From an uncultured Flavobacteriaceae bacterium (lineage in GTDB: Bacteria > Bacteroidota > Bacteroidia > Flavobacteriales > Flavobacteriaceae): a stretch of 64,000 nt of DNA. The position numbers were made by a program, and so were the translations under genes. The DNA is taken from assembly GCA_947501845.1 (NCBI GenBank), contig CANMXP010000009.1:1-64000 (forward strand). Reading direction: 5' to 3'. This document shows positions 45,676-55,810 of the stretch, in pieces (position 1 is the first letter of the stretch; the number at the start of each line of letters is the position of its first letter). Under the pieces are notes generated by a model, which saw only the letters and a list, made by a program, of their open reading frames with translations, searched no databases and was not told where the DNA came from.

Positions 45676-47829
45676 TTAGAGGTTATCCAATTGGTTGCTT
45701 TTCTTATCCTCACTAATAGTCCAAAAGAAACCTACAAAAAAGAATTGATCTGTTGCTGGTCGTAAAGCACGTCTATTAAAAACGCCATTTAAATCTGGCG
45801 TATTAGCATATTGGTACCCATTAATGTTCTTAAATCCTAAAACATTATTCACAGAAGCATATAGTATTTTTTGTGGACTAATTAAATACGCCCAATTAAT
45901 ACTTAAACTGTTATAAGGCTTTGTTTTATTGTTTAAAAATCCCACTTCATTTGGGTTTGTATAAGTTCTACCAGATGCTAATGCATAACTAACTCCTACT
46001 TGACTTCTCCAATCGTCAATCCAATACTTTCCAACAACCGATAAATTATGTGTATTCGCAAAATTTGGTTGCGATTTGGTTAGATAATTGTTATAATCTC
46101 TCTTAGTATCCAACAGAGAATAACTCAACCAATAATCAAAATTTTTAATACTTTTACTATCTCTCCAAAAGAAATCGATTCCCTTAGCAAAACCAGTCCC
46201 TTCATTATTATAATTACTATCGAAATTAGTAAAATCGGTATCATATTTCACTAAATTATCATACCTTTTATAATAGGCTTCTGCTCTAAACAATCTTCTA
46301 TCTGCATTATATTGATAATTAAAAATATAATGGGATGTATTTTGAGTTTTCAAATCTTGGCTAAACTTTAAAATATTGCTTGATGGGTTTTGATAGAAAT
46401 TACCATACGCCAAAGATATTTGGCTCTTATTAGATGTTTTATAAGCTAAAGATAATCTCGGGGCTAAAGTCAAATCTTTAAAAATCTCGCTATACTCGCC
46501 TCTTAATCCTGATTTAAATGCTAACTTTTTAGATATAAAAATATCGGCTTCAGCATAAACTGCGGCTATATTATTATTATAACCATATTTTGCACGACTA
46601 ATTGTATTATCTGAATAGTTCTCTGTAAAATCGGTTGCAAAGTATTCTCCTCCAAAATAAAGCTTCAATCGGTTACTAACTCTATTTTTAAATTTCAATT
46701 TGGCATGTATTGAATTTTCAGTGTCTTTAATGATACTTTCAATAATATTCAAATTGTTTTTTGCATGTGTATAACTTACACCTCCAAACAATGTCCAAGT
46801 GTCACTTAAAGCCCCTTTATATGAACCATTAACATAAACGTTATTGTTATTCAATTTAAAATATGCGCCTTCACTATTATTAATATCTTCTTGTATTAAT
46901 TCAAAATTGGTAGCATCAAAGGCTCCATAAAGTTTAAATAAGCCTGTATTAGTTTTTTTTCTAAAAACAGCCTCACCCGAAGCCGTTTCATAAGGTTTTA
47001 TCCAATCATTCCTATTTGGAAATATGGCATTATAAGGTGCTAGGTTTATGTAAGATGCGTTCACACTCAACGAACTGTTTTTCCACTTCTGAGTATTACC
47101 AAGTGTCGCCCCAACACTCATAATCCCTATATCTGTTTTTTCCTGATCGGGCTCGTCAACAGTATTTAACAATAATACACTCGATAGGGCCTGACCAAAC
47201 TCTGCCGAGTAACCACCTGTAGAAAATGTAATTCCATCAAATAAAAATGGTGAATATCGTCCGCGAGTTGGTGCATTGTTTGTTGTTGGCGTATAAGGTG
47301 TAAATACACGGATACCATCAATAAAAATCTGTGTTTCGTTAGCATCACCACCGCGCACAAACAATCTTCCATCCTCTGCTACTGTAGTTGTTCCTGGTAA
47401 TGTTTGTAAAGCACCAACAAAATCGCCCAAAGCACTTGCGGTAGTAACAATATCCAGCGGTTTTAATACATTAACTTTGCTATTATCGCCTGCAGAGAAA
47501 GTGCCCGCAGATAAAACCACAGCATCCAGGGTATTTACATCATCTCGAAGTTTAACGACAAGGTCTTTCATATAAGACACATCGCCAACCATGGTAAATG
47601 TTTCGTAAGATAAATAGGATATCGTTAAAGTTTGTGTTCCTTGCTCGGACGTCGTAAATGAAAACTTGCCATTTTCATCTGTAGTACTACCATCGTAAGT
47701 ACCTTCTAGATAAATATTAGCACCTGCTATTGGAATATTTTTTGAATTAAAAACAGTCCCATTAATAGTCTTTTGAGCATTTATTTGAATGGATATGAAT
47801 ACCAAAATGATGGTTAAAATATTTTTCAT
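45676..47829 (-). CDS. TonB-dependent receptor with CarboxypepD_reg N-terminus
   Basis: 717 residues with a signal peptide ending QINAQ. A carboxypeptidase-regulatory-like domain (about 20-110, GTVFNSKNIPIAGANIYLEGTYDGSTTDENGKF) precedes the plug (about 115-230, LQTLPGTTTVAEDGRLFVRGGDANETQIFIDG) and a beta barrel to the end. It imports a siderophore, cobalamin, nickel or oligosaccharide; there is no SusD partner, so it is not a standard glycan SusC. An 18-bp palindrome lies just upstream and may bind its regulator. Confidence 0.93.
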   Translation of the reverse strand: MKNILTIILVFISIQINAQKTINGTVFNSKNIPIAGANIYLEGTYDGSTTDENGKFSFTTSEQGTQTLTISYLSYETFTMVGDVSYMKDLVVKLRDDVNTLDAVVLSAGTFSAGDNSKVNVLKPLDIVTTASALGDFVGALQTLPGTTTVAEDGRLFVRGGDANETQIFIDGIRVFTPYTPTTNNAPTRGRYSPFLFDGITFSTGGYSAEFGQALSSVLLLNTVDEPDQEKTDIGIMSVGATLGNTQKWKNSSLSVNASYINLAPYNAIFPNRNDWIKPYETASGEAVFRKKTNTGLFKLYGAFDATNFELIQEDINNSEGAYFKLNNNNVYVNGSYKGALSDTWTLFGGVSYTHAKNNLNIIESIIKDTENSIHAKLKFKNRVSNRLKLYFGGEYFATDFTENYSDNTISRAKYGYNNNIAAVYAEADIFISKKLAFKSGLRGEYSEIFKDLTLAPRLSLAYKTSNKSQISLAYGNFYQNPSSNILKFSQDLKTQNTSHYIFNYQYNADRRLFRAEAYYKRYDNLVKYDTDFTNFDSNYNNEGTGFAKGIDFFWRDSKSIKNFDYWLSYSLLDTKRDYNNYLTKSQPNFANTHNLSVVGKYWIDDWRSQVGVSYALASGRTYTNPNEVGFLNNKTKPYNSLSINWAYLISPQKILYASVNNVLGFKNINGYQYANTPDLNGVFNRRALRPATDQFFFVGFFWTISEDKKSNQLDNL

Positions 47830-47861
47830 GAGTAATTGTTCTGCTGTTCATTTTTAATTGA

Positions 47862-47879
47862 TGTTGCAAATTTGCAACA
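47862..47879. promoter_or_regulatory. Perfect 18-bp palindrome upstream of the TonB-dependent receptor
   Basis: TGTTGCAAATTTGCAACA reads the same on both strands and lies 32 bases before the receptor start codon. The minus-strand sequence just before it contains TAGTTCTG, one mismatch from a -7 element, which would place the palindrome at the transcript start. It is a likely operator for a dimeric regulator; which one is unknown. Confidence 0.6.
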
Positions 47880-48043
47880 GAACTATAACTAAATAAATTC
47901 AATATAACCGAACTGTAAATTTTTGATGATGAATTGAATTCTATACCATTTTTTTGAAGAATTGTTCAAGTAATCTGATCTAGATGTTTTTATTATTTAT
48001 TGATATTGCCAATCAATATTTAATCAAAAAAACATATAAACAA

Positions 48044-49321
48044 TTAGTTTAACTTGTTAAATGGACGTATAATAAGTCGGGCTGCTTTATCAAAATTGAT
48101 ATAGTTATAGCCCCAATTGAAAAAAACAATAACTCTATTTCTAAAACCTACCAATGCCATAAGGTGTACAAACATCCAAACAAACCAGGCAAAGAAACCT
48201 GCAAACCTAAAACGTTTTAAATCAACTACAGCTTTATTTCTACCTACGGTAGCCATAGACCCTTTGTCTTTATACTTAAACTTTTTCATTGGCTTTCCCG
48301 AAATCAACTTTATTAGATTTTTTCCTAAAAGTTCTCCTTGTTGAATTGCGGGTTGTGCTACCTGTGGATGTCCGTTGGGGTAATCATCTGTTTGCATGAA
48401 ACTAATATCTCCTAAAGCAAAAATATTATCATAACCTTCAACTTGGCTGTACTCATTTACTTTGTATCTATTAGCTCGGTCAATTAATACATCTGCCTGT
48501 AATCCCTCAACTGGATTTCCTGTAACACCTGCTGCCCAAATTAAAGTTTCCGACTGCAGCTCTAAATCTGAATTAGTCTTTACCTTTTTCCCATCATAAT
48601 TTTTAACAAACGTATCGCAATGAACCAAAACTCCTAGTTTAGAAAGGAATTTTGCTGCTTTTTTAGATGCATGCTCACTCATGGTTGGCAAAACCCTTGG
48701 GCTTCCTTCTAATAAGTATATTTGCATATCTTCAGGAATCAAATCACGATAATCCCTAGGCAAAATATGATTTTTAAGTTCGGCTATAGCACCTGCTAGC
48801 TCTACGCCTGTAGGACCGCCTCCAACAATAACAAAATTCAACAAAGCTTTTCGTAATTCTTTATCATGAGTAATGGCTGCCTGTTCAAAATTTTGCAGTA
48901 TTAAACTACGAATGTTTAATGCCTGAGGTACCTTTTTCATAGGCATACCATGTGTTTCAATGGATTTATTTCCAAAATAATTTGTTTTGGTTCCTGTAGC
49001 TATTACCAAATAGTTATAACTTATATGGCCAATACTTGTTATTAACTCGTTTTTTTCCGAATTGATAGACTCAACTTCCGCTAAACGAAAAAAGGTGTTT
49101 TTATGATTCTTTAATATTTTACGAAGTGGATATGCAATAGAGTCGGGCTCCAACCCTGCCGAAGAAACTTGATACAATAATGGTTGGAAGGTGTGATAAT
49201 TTCGTTTATCAATTAAAACAACCTGTATATCTTTATTTGCAATCTTTCTGGCAAAATTAATTCCTGCAAAACCACCACCTATAATAACAACTCTGGGGAA
49301 ACTAGTTTGGGGGATATTCAT
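48044..49321 (-). CDS. Type II NADH dehydrogenase-like FAD oxidoreductase
   Basis: 425 residues. Two dinucleotide-binding motifs are seen: VVIIGGGFAGINFAR for FAD at the N-terminus and NFVIVGGGPTGVELAGAI for NADH near residue 165. ALGDISF precedes the quinone-site region, and a C-terminal membrane-association segment (FFAWFVWMFVHLMALVGF) is present. It oxidises NADH and reduces quinone without pumping protons. Single gene. Confidence 0.92.
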   Translation of the reverse strand: MNIPQTSFPRVVIIGGGFAGINFARKIANKDIQVVLIDKRNYHTFQPLLYQVSSAGLEPDSIAYPLRKILKNHKNTFFRLAEVESINSEKNELITSIGHISYNYLVIATGTKTNYFGNKSIETHGMPMKKVPQALNIRSLILQNFEQAAITHDKELRKALLNFVIVGGGPTGVELAGAIAELKNHILPRDYRDLIPEDMQIYLLEGSPRVLPTMSEHASKKAAKFLSKLGVLVHCDTFVKNYDGKKVKTNSDLELQSETLIWAAGVTGNPVEGLQADVLIDRANRYKVNEYSQVEGYDNIFALGDISFMQTDDYPNGHPQVAQPAIQQGELLGKNLIKLISGKPMKKFKYKDKGSMATVGRNKAVVDLKRFRFAGFFAWFVWMFVHLMALVGFRNRVIVFFNWGYNYINFDKAARLIIRPFNKLN

Positions 49322-49445
49322 AGTAAAATAAAATATGCTACAAAGATACTATTTAGACATGTTTTAAGCTATTTAAAATATTATTTTTACATAAGTGTAA
49401 CATTTTAAAATTTTAAGCTACTTATACTGTAACCAAACCATCACA

Positions 49446-49940
49446 TTGAATAAAGAATTAGAACATAATTTTGTTGAATTGCTTGAAAAGCATCAAAATA
49501 TTGTACACAAAGTATGTCGTTTGTATACTAATAATTATGATGCGCACAACGATTTATTTCAAGAAATAACCATTCAGCTTTGGAAAGCATACCCGAAATT
49601 TAGAGGGGATGCCAAATTTAGTACATGGATGTACAGAGTAGGCTTAAATACTGCCATTACGCTTTACAGAAAATCGAAGCGAACTATTAATACGCAAGAT
49701 TTTAACGGTGTTGAATTTAAAATAAAAGCTGAGAATTACGATGATACAGAAGAACAGCAATTAAAAATACTTTATAAGGCTGTACATCAATTAAATGATA
49801 TTGAAAAAGCGCTTGTTTTTTTATACTTAGAAGATAAAGATTATAGAGAAATTAGTGAAACTTTAGGAATTAGCGAAGTGAATGCACGTGTGAAGATGAA
49901 TAGAATAAAAACGAAGCTTAAAACCATATTAAACCCATAA
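49446..49940 (+). CDS. ECF RNA polymerase sigma factor
   Basis: 164 residues from a TTG start. Region 2 includes DAHNDLFQEITIQLW and KFSTWMYRVGLN; region 4 includes DIEKALVFLYLEDKDYREISETLGISEVNARVKMNRIKTKLK. It is followed 5 bases later by a membrane protein, a likely anti-sigma or accessory partner. Confidence 0.92.
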   Translation: MNKELEHNFVELLEKHQNIVHKVCRLYTNNYDAHNDLFQEITIQLWKAYPKFRGDAKFSTWMYRVGLNTAITLYRKSKRTINTQDFNGVEFKIKAENYDDTEEQQLKILYKAVHQLNDIEKALVFLYLEDKDYREISETLGISEVNARVKMNRIKTKLKTILNP

Positions 49941-49944
49941 GAAT

Positions 49945-50586
49945 ATGGATGAATTAGATTTATTAAAAAAAGACTGGAATAAGGATGATAATACATATCC
50001 TAAACTAACTTATAACGAAATATACAAGATGATTTTAAAAAAATCGTCATCTATTGTAAAATGGATTTTTATAATTAGCTTATTAGAGTTTGCCTTTTGG
50101 ATCATTATTTCTTTTTTATTAAAAGATAACGAGAGCATGAAACGCTTTGACCAGTTAAATACTGACCCTATTTTTGTTCCCTTAATAGTTCTTGGCTATA
50201 TTATTTTAGCTTTTTTCTTTTATCTGTTTTTTAGAAACTATAGAAAAATTTCGACTACAGATAATGCCAAGATCCTTATGGAAAATATTCTTAAAACAAG
50301 AAAAACAGTAAGACAATATGTGGCTTTTAATTTAATATATTTAGTCATCACTTCTATTGCCATTATATATATTGAGATAGATCAAGATCAGCTTATCATA
50401 GACAAAATAGAAGCAGCTGCAGCAAATGGAGAAGTTTTTAAATTCTATGCTGTATTTATTGGAATCACCATTTTGTTTTTAGCAATCACCATTGCTTTCT
50501 TGTTATTATTTTACTGGTTGATTTATGGTCTTTTATTAAAACGCCTTAATCGAAATTATAAGGAATTAAAGAGACTGGAATTTTAA
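49945..50586 (+). CDS. Membrane protein paired with the ECF sigma factor
   Basis: 213 residues. A cytoplasmic N-terminal stretch (MDELDLLKKDWNKDDNTYPKLTYNEIYKMILKKSSS) is followed by four membrane helices. The N-terminal charged region before the helices is where an anti-sigma factor would bind region 2/4, but no zinc-binding ASD motif is present. Its stop overlaps that of the convergent rluE-type gene by 3 bases. Confidence 0.78.
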   Translation: MDELDLLKKDWNKDDNTYPKLTYNEIYKMILKKSSSIVKWIFIISLLEFAFWIIISFLLKDNESMKRFDQLNTDPIFVPLIVLGYIILAFFFYLFFRNYRKISTTDNAKILMENILKTRKTVRQYVAFNLIYLVITSIAIIYIEIDQDQLIIDKIEAAAANGEVFKFYAVFIGITILFLAITIAFLLLFYWLIYGLLLKRLNRNYKELKRLEF

Positions 50587-51170
50587 AAAAAGCTACTAAT
50601 TTCAATAACATCCCCAACTTCCATTGCATTAAGGTGAATATGACCTACTCTAACACGTACCAAGCGTAATGTTGGAAAACCAACCGCCGAGGTCATTTTT
50701 CGTACTTGCCTAAACTTCCCTTCGTTTAGAGTTATAGACACCCACGATGTTGGTCCATGCCTGTCATCTCTAATTTTTCGTGATCGTACTGGTAAATCTG
50801 GTACTGTATCTAACTTAAAAGCTTTACATGGCTTTGTTATATATTTTTTACCATCAAAACCTATTTCTACCCCTGTTTTTAATAAATTAATTGCCTCCTC
50901 TGAAATAGCACCATCTACCTGTGCATAGTATTCTTTTTCAACTTTTCGACTATTCATATAATCACTCATTTTTCCATCGGTGGTTAGCAGCAGCAAGCCT
51001 TCAGATTTTTCGTCTAATCTACCAATAGCCATAATGCCTTCGGGAAAATTATGAAGTGTTCCTAAAAACTTTTTGGATTGTTGTTTGGAATCATGACTTT
51101 TAAACTGACTTAAATAACCATATGGTTTATAGATCACAAAATGTTGGTGTATATTTTTAGATACTTCCAT
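50583..51170 (-). CDS. 23S rRNA pseudouridine synthase, RluE type
   Basis: 195 residues with the RsuA/RluE-family catalytic motif MAIGRLDEKSEGLLLLTTDG; the Asp is the nucleophile. It isomerises a single uridine in 23S rRNA (2457 in E. coli for RluE). No S4 domain is present, which fits the short RluE class. The start overlaps topB by 14 bases. Confidence 0.9.
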   Translation of the reverse strand: MEVSKNIHQHFVIYKPYGYLSQFKSHDSKQQSKKFLGTLHNFPEGIMAIGRLDEKSEGLLLLTTDGKMSDYMNSRKVEKEYYAQVDGAISEEAINLLKTGVEIGFDGKKYITKPCKAFKLDTVPDLPVRSRKIRDDRHGPTSWVSITLNEGKFRQVRKMTSAVGFPTLRLVRVRVGHIHLNAMEVGDVIEISSFF

Positions 51171-53475
51171 TTAAAATACTATAAACGAGTTCTTTGGTAG
51201 GTGTTTGTCCATTCATTTTGGTTCTTACAGTATCAAAAGTCACTTTAAAATCGCATCCAGATTTGTAATCACTGCATCCATATGCGGCACTTCCTTTTAT
51301 AACCGTTCCATTTTTGCATTTCGGGCACATTAACTCGTTTGCTTTTGTTTTCTTAGCTTTCGGTAAGGCAGACGTAGATGCTTTCTTAGGCTCTAATTTT
51401 AAATGGAATGCATCATCTAAACGTAGCAAGCCTTCTATGGTACCAGCATCGGTTTTAAAACCTTTTAAATTAACTGTAGACCCTTTTTGAAGCAACCTAA
51501 TATACTGTTTTTCAGAAATCTTTTTATTGGCGTAGCTAAAGGGCAACACAAAATTACAACCCGACTTATAAGCACTACATCCATAACCTGCTTTTCCCTT
51601 TAAAATACGTCCCTGCTTACACTTCGGACAGGTTTCTGCTGTAATACCTGCTGCTGCTTTTTTAACTGCTTTAGCGTCACGGTTCTTTATAGTAGTTGCA
51701 TGAGATATATTGGCGCGCTTTGTTTCGCTCCTCACCTCATACACCAAAGCATCTACCATACGCTTCATATTTTTTATAAAAGCTCCAGCACTGTAGTCTC
51801 CTTTTTCAATATCTTTTAATTGCTTTTCCCAAGACCCTGTAAGCTCTGCCGATTTTAATAAATCGTTTTGGATAGTATCTACAAGTTGTATTCCTGTAAT
51901 GGTAGGCAATACCTGTTTTTTATTACGTTTTATGTATTTTCTTTTAAAAAGTGTTTCAATAATATTGGCACGCGTTGATGGTCTTCCAATACCATTTTCT
52001 TTCATTAATTCACGCAAATCTTCATCATCTACCTGTTTACCTGCGGTTTCCATGGCACGCAATAAAGAAGCCTCAGTAAATTGGTTAGGTGGCTTGGTTT
52101 CTTTTTCCAAAAACGAAGGTTCGTGCGGCCCTTTTTCACCTTTTGTAAATACAGGTAACAGTTTATCCTTATTGGTTGTACTGGGTGCTGTTGAAGTTTC
52201 AAAAACAATACGCCACCCTTTCTCTAAAATCTCTTTTCCTTTAGTTTTAAAAGATACATCAACAGCCTTGCCAACAACAGTTGTATTTGCTACCAAACAA
52301 TCATCATAAAAAACAGCTATAAAACGTCTTACTATAATATCGTAAACTTGTTGCTGGTTATATTGCAAATTAATCTGAATACCTGTTGGTATAATAGCAT
52401 GGTGGTCTGTTACCTTTTTATCATTGAAAACTTTGGCAGATTTTCTTATTTTCTTTCCTAATAACGACTGTGTTAATTTGGAATAGTTAGTCAATTTTTG
52501 AAGAATCCCTGTTACTTTAGGATATATATCGGTTGGCAAAAAAGTGGTATCTACTCTAGGATAAGTTACTACTTTTTGCTCATATAATTTCTGAACGATT
52601 TTAAGTGTTTCGTCTGCCGAAAATCCAAACTTAGTATTACAATATACTTGTAGTCCTGTTAAGTCAAAAAGCTTTGGTGCATATTCCTTACCTTTTTTCT
52701 TGGAAATGGATTCTATTTCAAAATCGCTTTCCTTTACTTTATTAGCCAATGCTTCTCCATCTTCCTTTTTTAAAAAACGACCTTCTTCATAACTAAATAA
52801 CGTATCACGGTACAATGTTTGTAACTCCCAATATGGTTGGGGCTTAAAGTTTTCAATCTCCTTAAATCGATTAACAACCATGGCTAATGTTGGTGTTTGC
52901 ACACGGCCAACAGATAATACTTGCTTATAACCACCATGCTTTACTGTATATAGTCTGGTAGCATTCATGCCTAGCAGCCAGTCGCCAATAGCTCTGGAAA
53001 AGCCTGCATAATATAGATTATCGTAATCTGAAGCCGGTTTTAAGTTTTCAAAACCTTCTTTAATAGCTTCTGTAGTTAATGAGGAAATCCATAAACGCTT
53101 TACTTCCCCTTTATAATTGGCTTCGTTCATTACCCAACGCTGGATCAATTCTCCTTCTTGCCCAGCATCCCCGCAGTTTATAACCACATCTGCTTTATCG
53201 AACAGACTTTTTACAATCTTAAATTGTTTTTCAATTCCAGAATTAGAAACCACCTTAGTTTCAAATTTTTCGGGGAGCATCGGGAGGTTATTTAAGTCCC
53301 AACTTTTCCAATACGGTTTGTAATCGTTGGGTTCCTTTAATGTACATAAATGTCCAAAGGTATAAGTTACAGCATAGCCATTGCCTTCATAATAGCCATC
53401 ACGTTTAGAATTCGCTCCTAAAACAGAGGCAATCTCTCGTGCTACGCTTGGTTTTTCGGCAATACAGACTTTCAA
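51157..53475 (-). CDS. topB: DNA topoisomerase III
   Basis: 772 residues from a TTG start giving MKVCIAEKPSVAREIASVLG. A TOPRIM domain (CGDAGQEGELIQRW) is followed by the type IA topoisomerase core, with the active-site Tyr in EQKVVTYPRVDTTFLP and the conserved SVGRVQTPTLAMV block. The C-terminus has two zinc-ribbon-like repeats (CPKCKQGRILKGKAGYGCSAYKSGC-type and CPKCKNGTVIKGSAAYGCSDYKSG-type). It relaxes negative supercoils and decatenates DNA. Confidence 0.96.
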   Translation of the reverse strand: MKVCIAEKPSVAREIASVLGANSKRDGYYEGNGYAVTYTFGHLCTLKEPNDYKPYWKSWDLNNLPMLPEKFETKVVSNSGIEKQFKIVKSLFDKADVVINCGDAGQEGELIQRWVMNEANYKGEVKRLWISSLTTEAIKEGFENLKPASDYDNLYYAGFSRAIGDWLLGMNATRLYTVKHGGYKQVLSVGRVQTPTLAMVVNRFKEIENFKPQPYWELQTLYRDTLFSYEEGRFLKKEDGEALANKVKESDFEIESISKKKGKEYAPKLFDLTGLQVYCNTKFGFSADETLKIVQKLYEQKVVTYPRVDTTFLPTDIYPKVTGILQKLTNYSKLTQSLLGKKIRKSAKVFNDKKVTDHHAIIPTGIQINLQYNQQQVYDIIVRRFIAVFYDDCLVANTTVVGKAVDVSFKTKGKEILEKGWRIVFETSTAPSTTNKDKLLPVFTKGEKGPHEPSFLEKETKPPNQFTEASLLRAMETAGKQVDDEDLRELMKENGIGRPSTRANIIETLFKRKYIKRNKKQVLPTITGIQLVDTIQNDLLKSAELTGSWEKQLKDIEKGDYSAGAFIKNMKRMVDALVYEVRSETKRANISHATTIKNRDAKAVKKAAAGITAETCPKCKQGRILKGKAGYGCSAYKSGCNFVLPFSYANKKISEKQYIRLLQKGSTVNLKGFKTDAGTIEGLLRLDDAFHLKLEPKKASTSALPKAKKTKANELMCPKCKNGTVIKGSAAYGCSDYKSGCDFKVTFDTVRTKMNGQTPTKELVYSILNGSI

Positions 53476-53678
53476 CTTAATTTCTTTTTTCTTATTGATT
53501 TATCGTTTGCAAAATAGGAATTTTGAAGTATTTTTTGAAGTGGAGTTATTAGGAGTTATTAACGACAAGTCGTACAATTTTTTTACAGTAAAACACAAAA
53601 TTATCGACAAAAAAATGAAGAATTTTTTTTCATCGTAATTATTAATTTAAAGACAAAAACTTCAATTATTTTTTTTAT

Positions 53679-53690
53679 TTTCGGCCGAAA
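53679..53690. promoter_or_regulatory. 12-bp palindrome upstream of the fibrinogen-domain gene
   Basis: TTTCGGCCGAAA is a perfect palindrome and the only GC-rich spot in an AT-rich 240-base spacer. It ends 25 bases before the ATG, where an operator would sit. It could equally be chance. Confidence 0.35.
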
Positions 53691-53715
53691 TAAACGAGAA
53701 AGCCCCTTTTCAAAA

Positions 53716-54858
53716 ATGACAAAAACCCCTTATGTCATAATACTACTATGGTTTAGTATGTATTATGGTTTCGGTCAGGTAGGTATTGGAACAACAACCC
53801 CTGACAATTCTGCAATTTTAGAACTTAATTCTACAACGCAAGGACTCTTACTCCCTAGAATGACTACCAATCAAAGAAATGCTATAGTGTCTCCCGCTGA
53901 AGGATTGCTTATATACAATCTGGATAGTGGATGTTTTCAATTTTACACTGGGACTAGCTGGTCTAGTTGCTTGGGAGCAACCAGTACCAATAGGCTGGAT
54001 TGTGGTTCGGTTAACAGCAACGGAAGTTATATCGCCGGCAATCCATTAACTAATTCAAATACAATAACTGTAGATATTTTGGTAAATTCTATCGACACAT
54101 ATAACATAATCACCAATACTGTTAATGGTTATAGTTTTTCTGCTTCTGGAATATTTTCTTCTTTAGGAATTAATACCATAACATTAATTGGCTCTGGCAC
54201 TCCAACAGCAAACCAAACAGACACATTTACTTTAAATTTTACAGGGACAGGTACAACTTGCAATATCAATATTACAGTAGCTCAAAATTTTGCAAATTGC
54301 CTGGATTACTTAAATGCTGGATTCACAACAGACGGTATTTATACCATTGATCCAGATGGTGCAGGAGGTAACTCAGCATACGATTGTTATTGTGATATGA
54401 CTAATGATGGTGGTGGTTGGACACTTGTTTTTAATCATAATCTTGCTGGAGGATATTGGGTTAACGACCTGGAAGCCCATGAGCACAATGCAGGCTCTCC
54501 TGGTTTAACAACAAATAAATATTCGATATTAAGCAGACTGGATGAAATAAAAAATAATATGGATTATGAATTCCGATTACATTACCCAACTTTAGGACTT
54601 ACTAATCACTGGTCGCAATCATTCGACCCTAGAAGTGGACGATCTGGAACCAATCCTGTTCCAAGATATACCCCAATTCATATTGATATGCCTAATGGCG
54701 GATGGGGAGGTCTTGAGCTGTCTGGAAGTACAAACTATTTGGGTGGTAGTATTGGCTGGTTTTATTCGTATTTTTCAATAGGTCATAATAATGATTGGTA
54801 CTCGGGCATCCCTGCTGAGTTTTCAGCAACAGATCGTGTACAATTATTTATTAGATAA
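53716..54858 (+). CDS. Secreted surface protein with fibrinogen-like domain
   Basis: 380 residues with a signal peptide ending YGFGQ. An N-terminal flavobacterial surface block follows (QVGIGTTTPDNSAILELNST and GLLIYNLDSGCFQFYTG), then an Ig-like/FISUMP stretch. The C-terminal part resembles a fibrinogen C-terminal domain (CLDYLNAGFTTDGIYTIDPDG, then YCDMTNDGGGWTLVFNHN). It lacks a T9SS sorting tail. Probably a surface lectin-like or adhesion protein; ligand unknown. Confidence 0.82.
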   Translation: MTKTPYVIILLWFSMYYGFGQVGIGTTTPDNSAILELNSTTQGLLLPRMTTNQRNAIVSPAEGLLIYNLDSGCFQFYTGTSWSSCLGATSTNRLDCGSVNSNGSYIAGNPLTNSNTITVDILVNSIDTYNIITNTVNGYSFSASGIFSSLGINTITLIGSGTPTANQTDTFTLNFTGTGTTCNINITVAQNFANCLDYLNAGFTTDGIYTIDPDGAGGNSAYDCYCDMTNDGGGWTLVFNHNLAGGYWVNDLEAHEHNAGSPGLTTNKYSILSRLDEIKNNMDYEFRLHYPTLGLTNHWSQSFDPRSGRSGTNPVPRYTPIHIDMPNGGWGGLELSGSTNYLGGSIGWFYSYFSIGHNNDWYSGIPAEFSATDRVQLFIR

Positions 54859-54901
54859 AAATATTTCTGACAGTAGTTCAATTTGGAATTAATTGACTAT
54901 T

Positions 54902-54944
54902 AAAAACGAGTAGCTTATAACCATACTAAAAGCTGCTCGTTTTT
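54902..54944. terminator. Bidirectional terminator
   Basis: AAAAACGAGTAGCTT and AAGCTGCTCGTTTTT form a 15-bp stem with one wobble and T tracts on both strands. It lies between two convergent genes, the fibrinogen-domain protein and the acyltransferase, and can end both. Confidence 0.8.
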
Positions 54945-54962
54945 TATGTAGAAACAAAATAT

Positions 54963-55760
54963 TTACCACTCACGCTTTTTATTAAGTTCTTCGAGCGCTT
55001 CCAATTCTTTTTGAGGGATCACTTTTAAAAAAGATGGGTGTTGCTCGATAGCGTATTCAATCTTTTTTACAACCTCATCAGTAGTTTCATTATCGTAATC
55101 AATTTCTAAAGGCTCTTTAATTTCAAAAGATTGTAAAATATTCTTCTTTTTAATACGTAATCCTTTTTTATCGAAAGAACGCCTAAAGCCATCAATAACG
55201 ATAGGCACTACAATTGGTTTGTAACGCTTTATAATATGAGCTGTACCTTTTCTTATGGGTTTAAAAGGTGTTGTTGTTCCTTGAGGAAATGTAATAACCC
55301 AACCATCGTCTAACGCTTTACCAATATTAGAGATATCACTCATTTTAACTTGTCTGTTAACATCTTGCCCTTCAGACCTCCAAGTTCGTTCTATACTAAC
55401 AGAACCTACATAAGCTAATATTTTTGGTAAGAGCCCCGCCTTCATTGTTTCTTTGGCTGCTACATAATAAATATTCAACTTAGGGTTCCACAGATACCCA
55501 ACATTTTTTATAGAGTCTACCCGACCGCTTAAACTAGCATTAAAAACATGAAACATAGAGACAACATCGGCAAAGTAGGTTTGATGATTCGAAATAAATA
55601 ATACATTAGTATCTGGCAAATTTTTAATAATTTCAGAACCTTCTATCTGTAACTCATTAAACCCCCTAAAGCGCCTATGTGTAAGCGCTCCCAAAATTCT
55701 GATAAGCCATTTTTTTAAAAATAATATGTGTCCAAATGGATTTCTCTTAAACAATCCCAT
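54963..55760 (-). CDS. Lysophospholipid (1-acyl-glycerol-3-phosphate type) acyltransferase
   Basis: 265 residues, PlsC family. The catalytic H-x4-D motif is ISNHQTYFADVV (His about 58), and the phosphate-binding FPxG motif appears as FPQGTTTP in place of the common FPEGTRS. It adds an acyl chain in membrane lipid synthesis; the exact substrate is unsure. Confidence 0.88.
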   Translation of the reverse strand: MGLFKRNPFGHILFLKKWLIRILGALTHRRFRGFNELQIEGSEIIKNLPDTNVLFISNHQTYFADVVSMFHVFNASLSGRVDSIKNVGYLWNPKLNIYYVAAKETMKAGLLPKILAYVGSVSIERTWRSEGQDVNRQVKMSDISNIGKALDDGWVITFPQGTTTPFKPIRKGTAHIIKRYKPIVVPIVIDGFRRSFDKKGLRIKKKNILQSFEIKEPLEIDYDNETTDEVVKKIEYAIEQHPSFLKVIPQKELEALEELNKKREW

Positions 55761-55810
55761 AAATCATACGTCAAATTGGTTGGTTTTGCAAAAGTAACAA
55801 AACTATTAAA

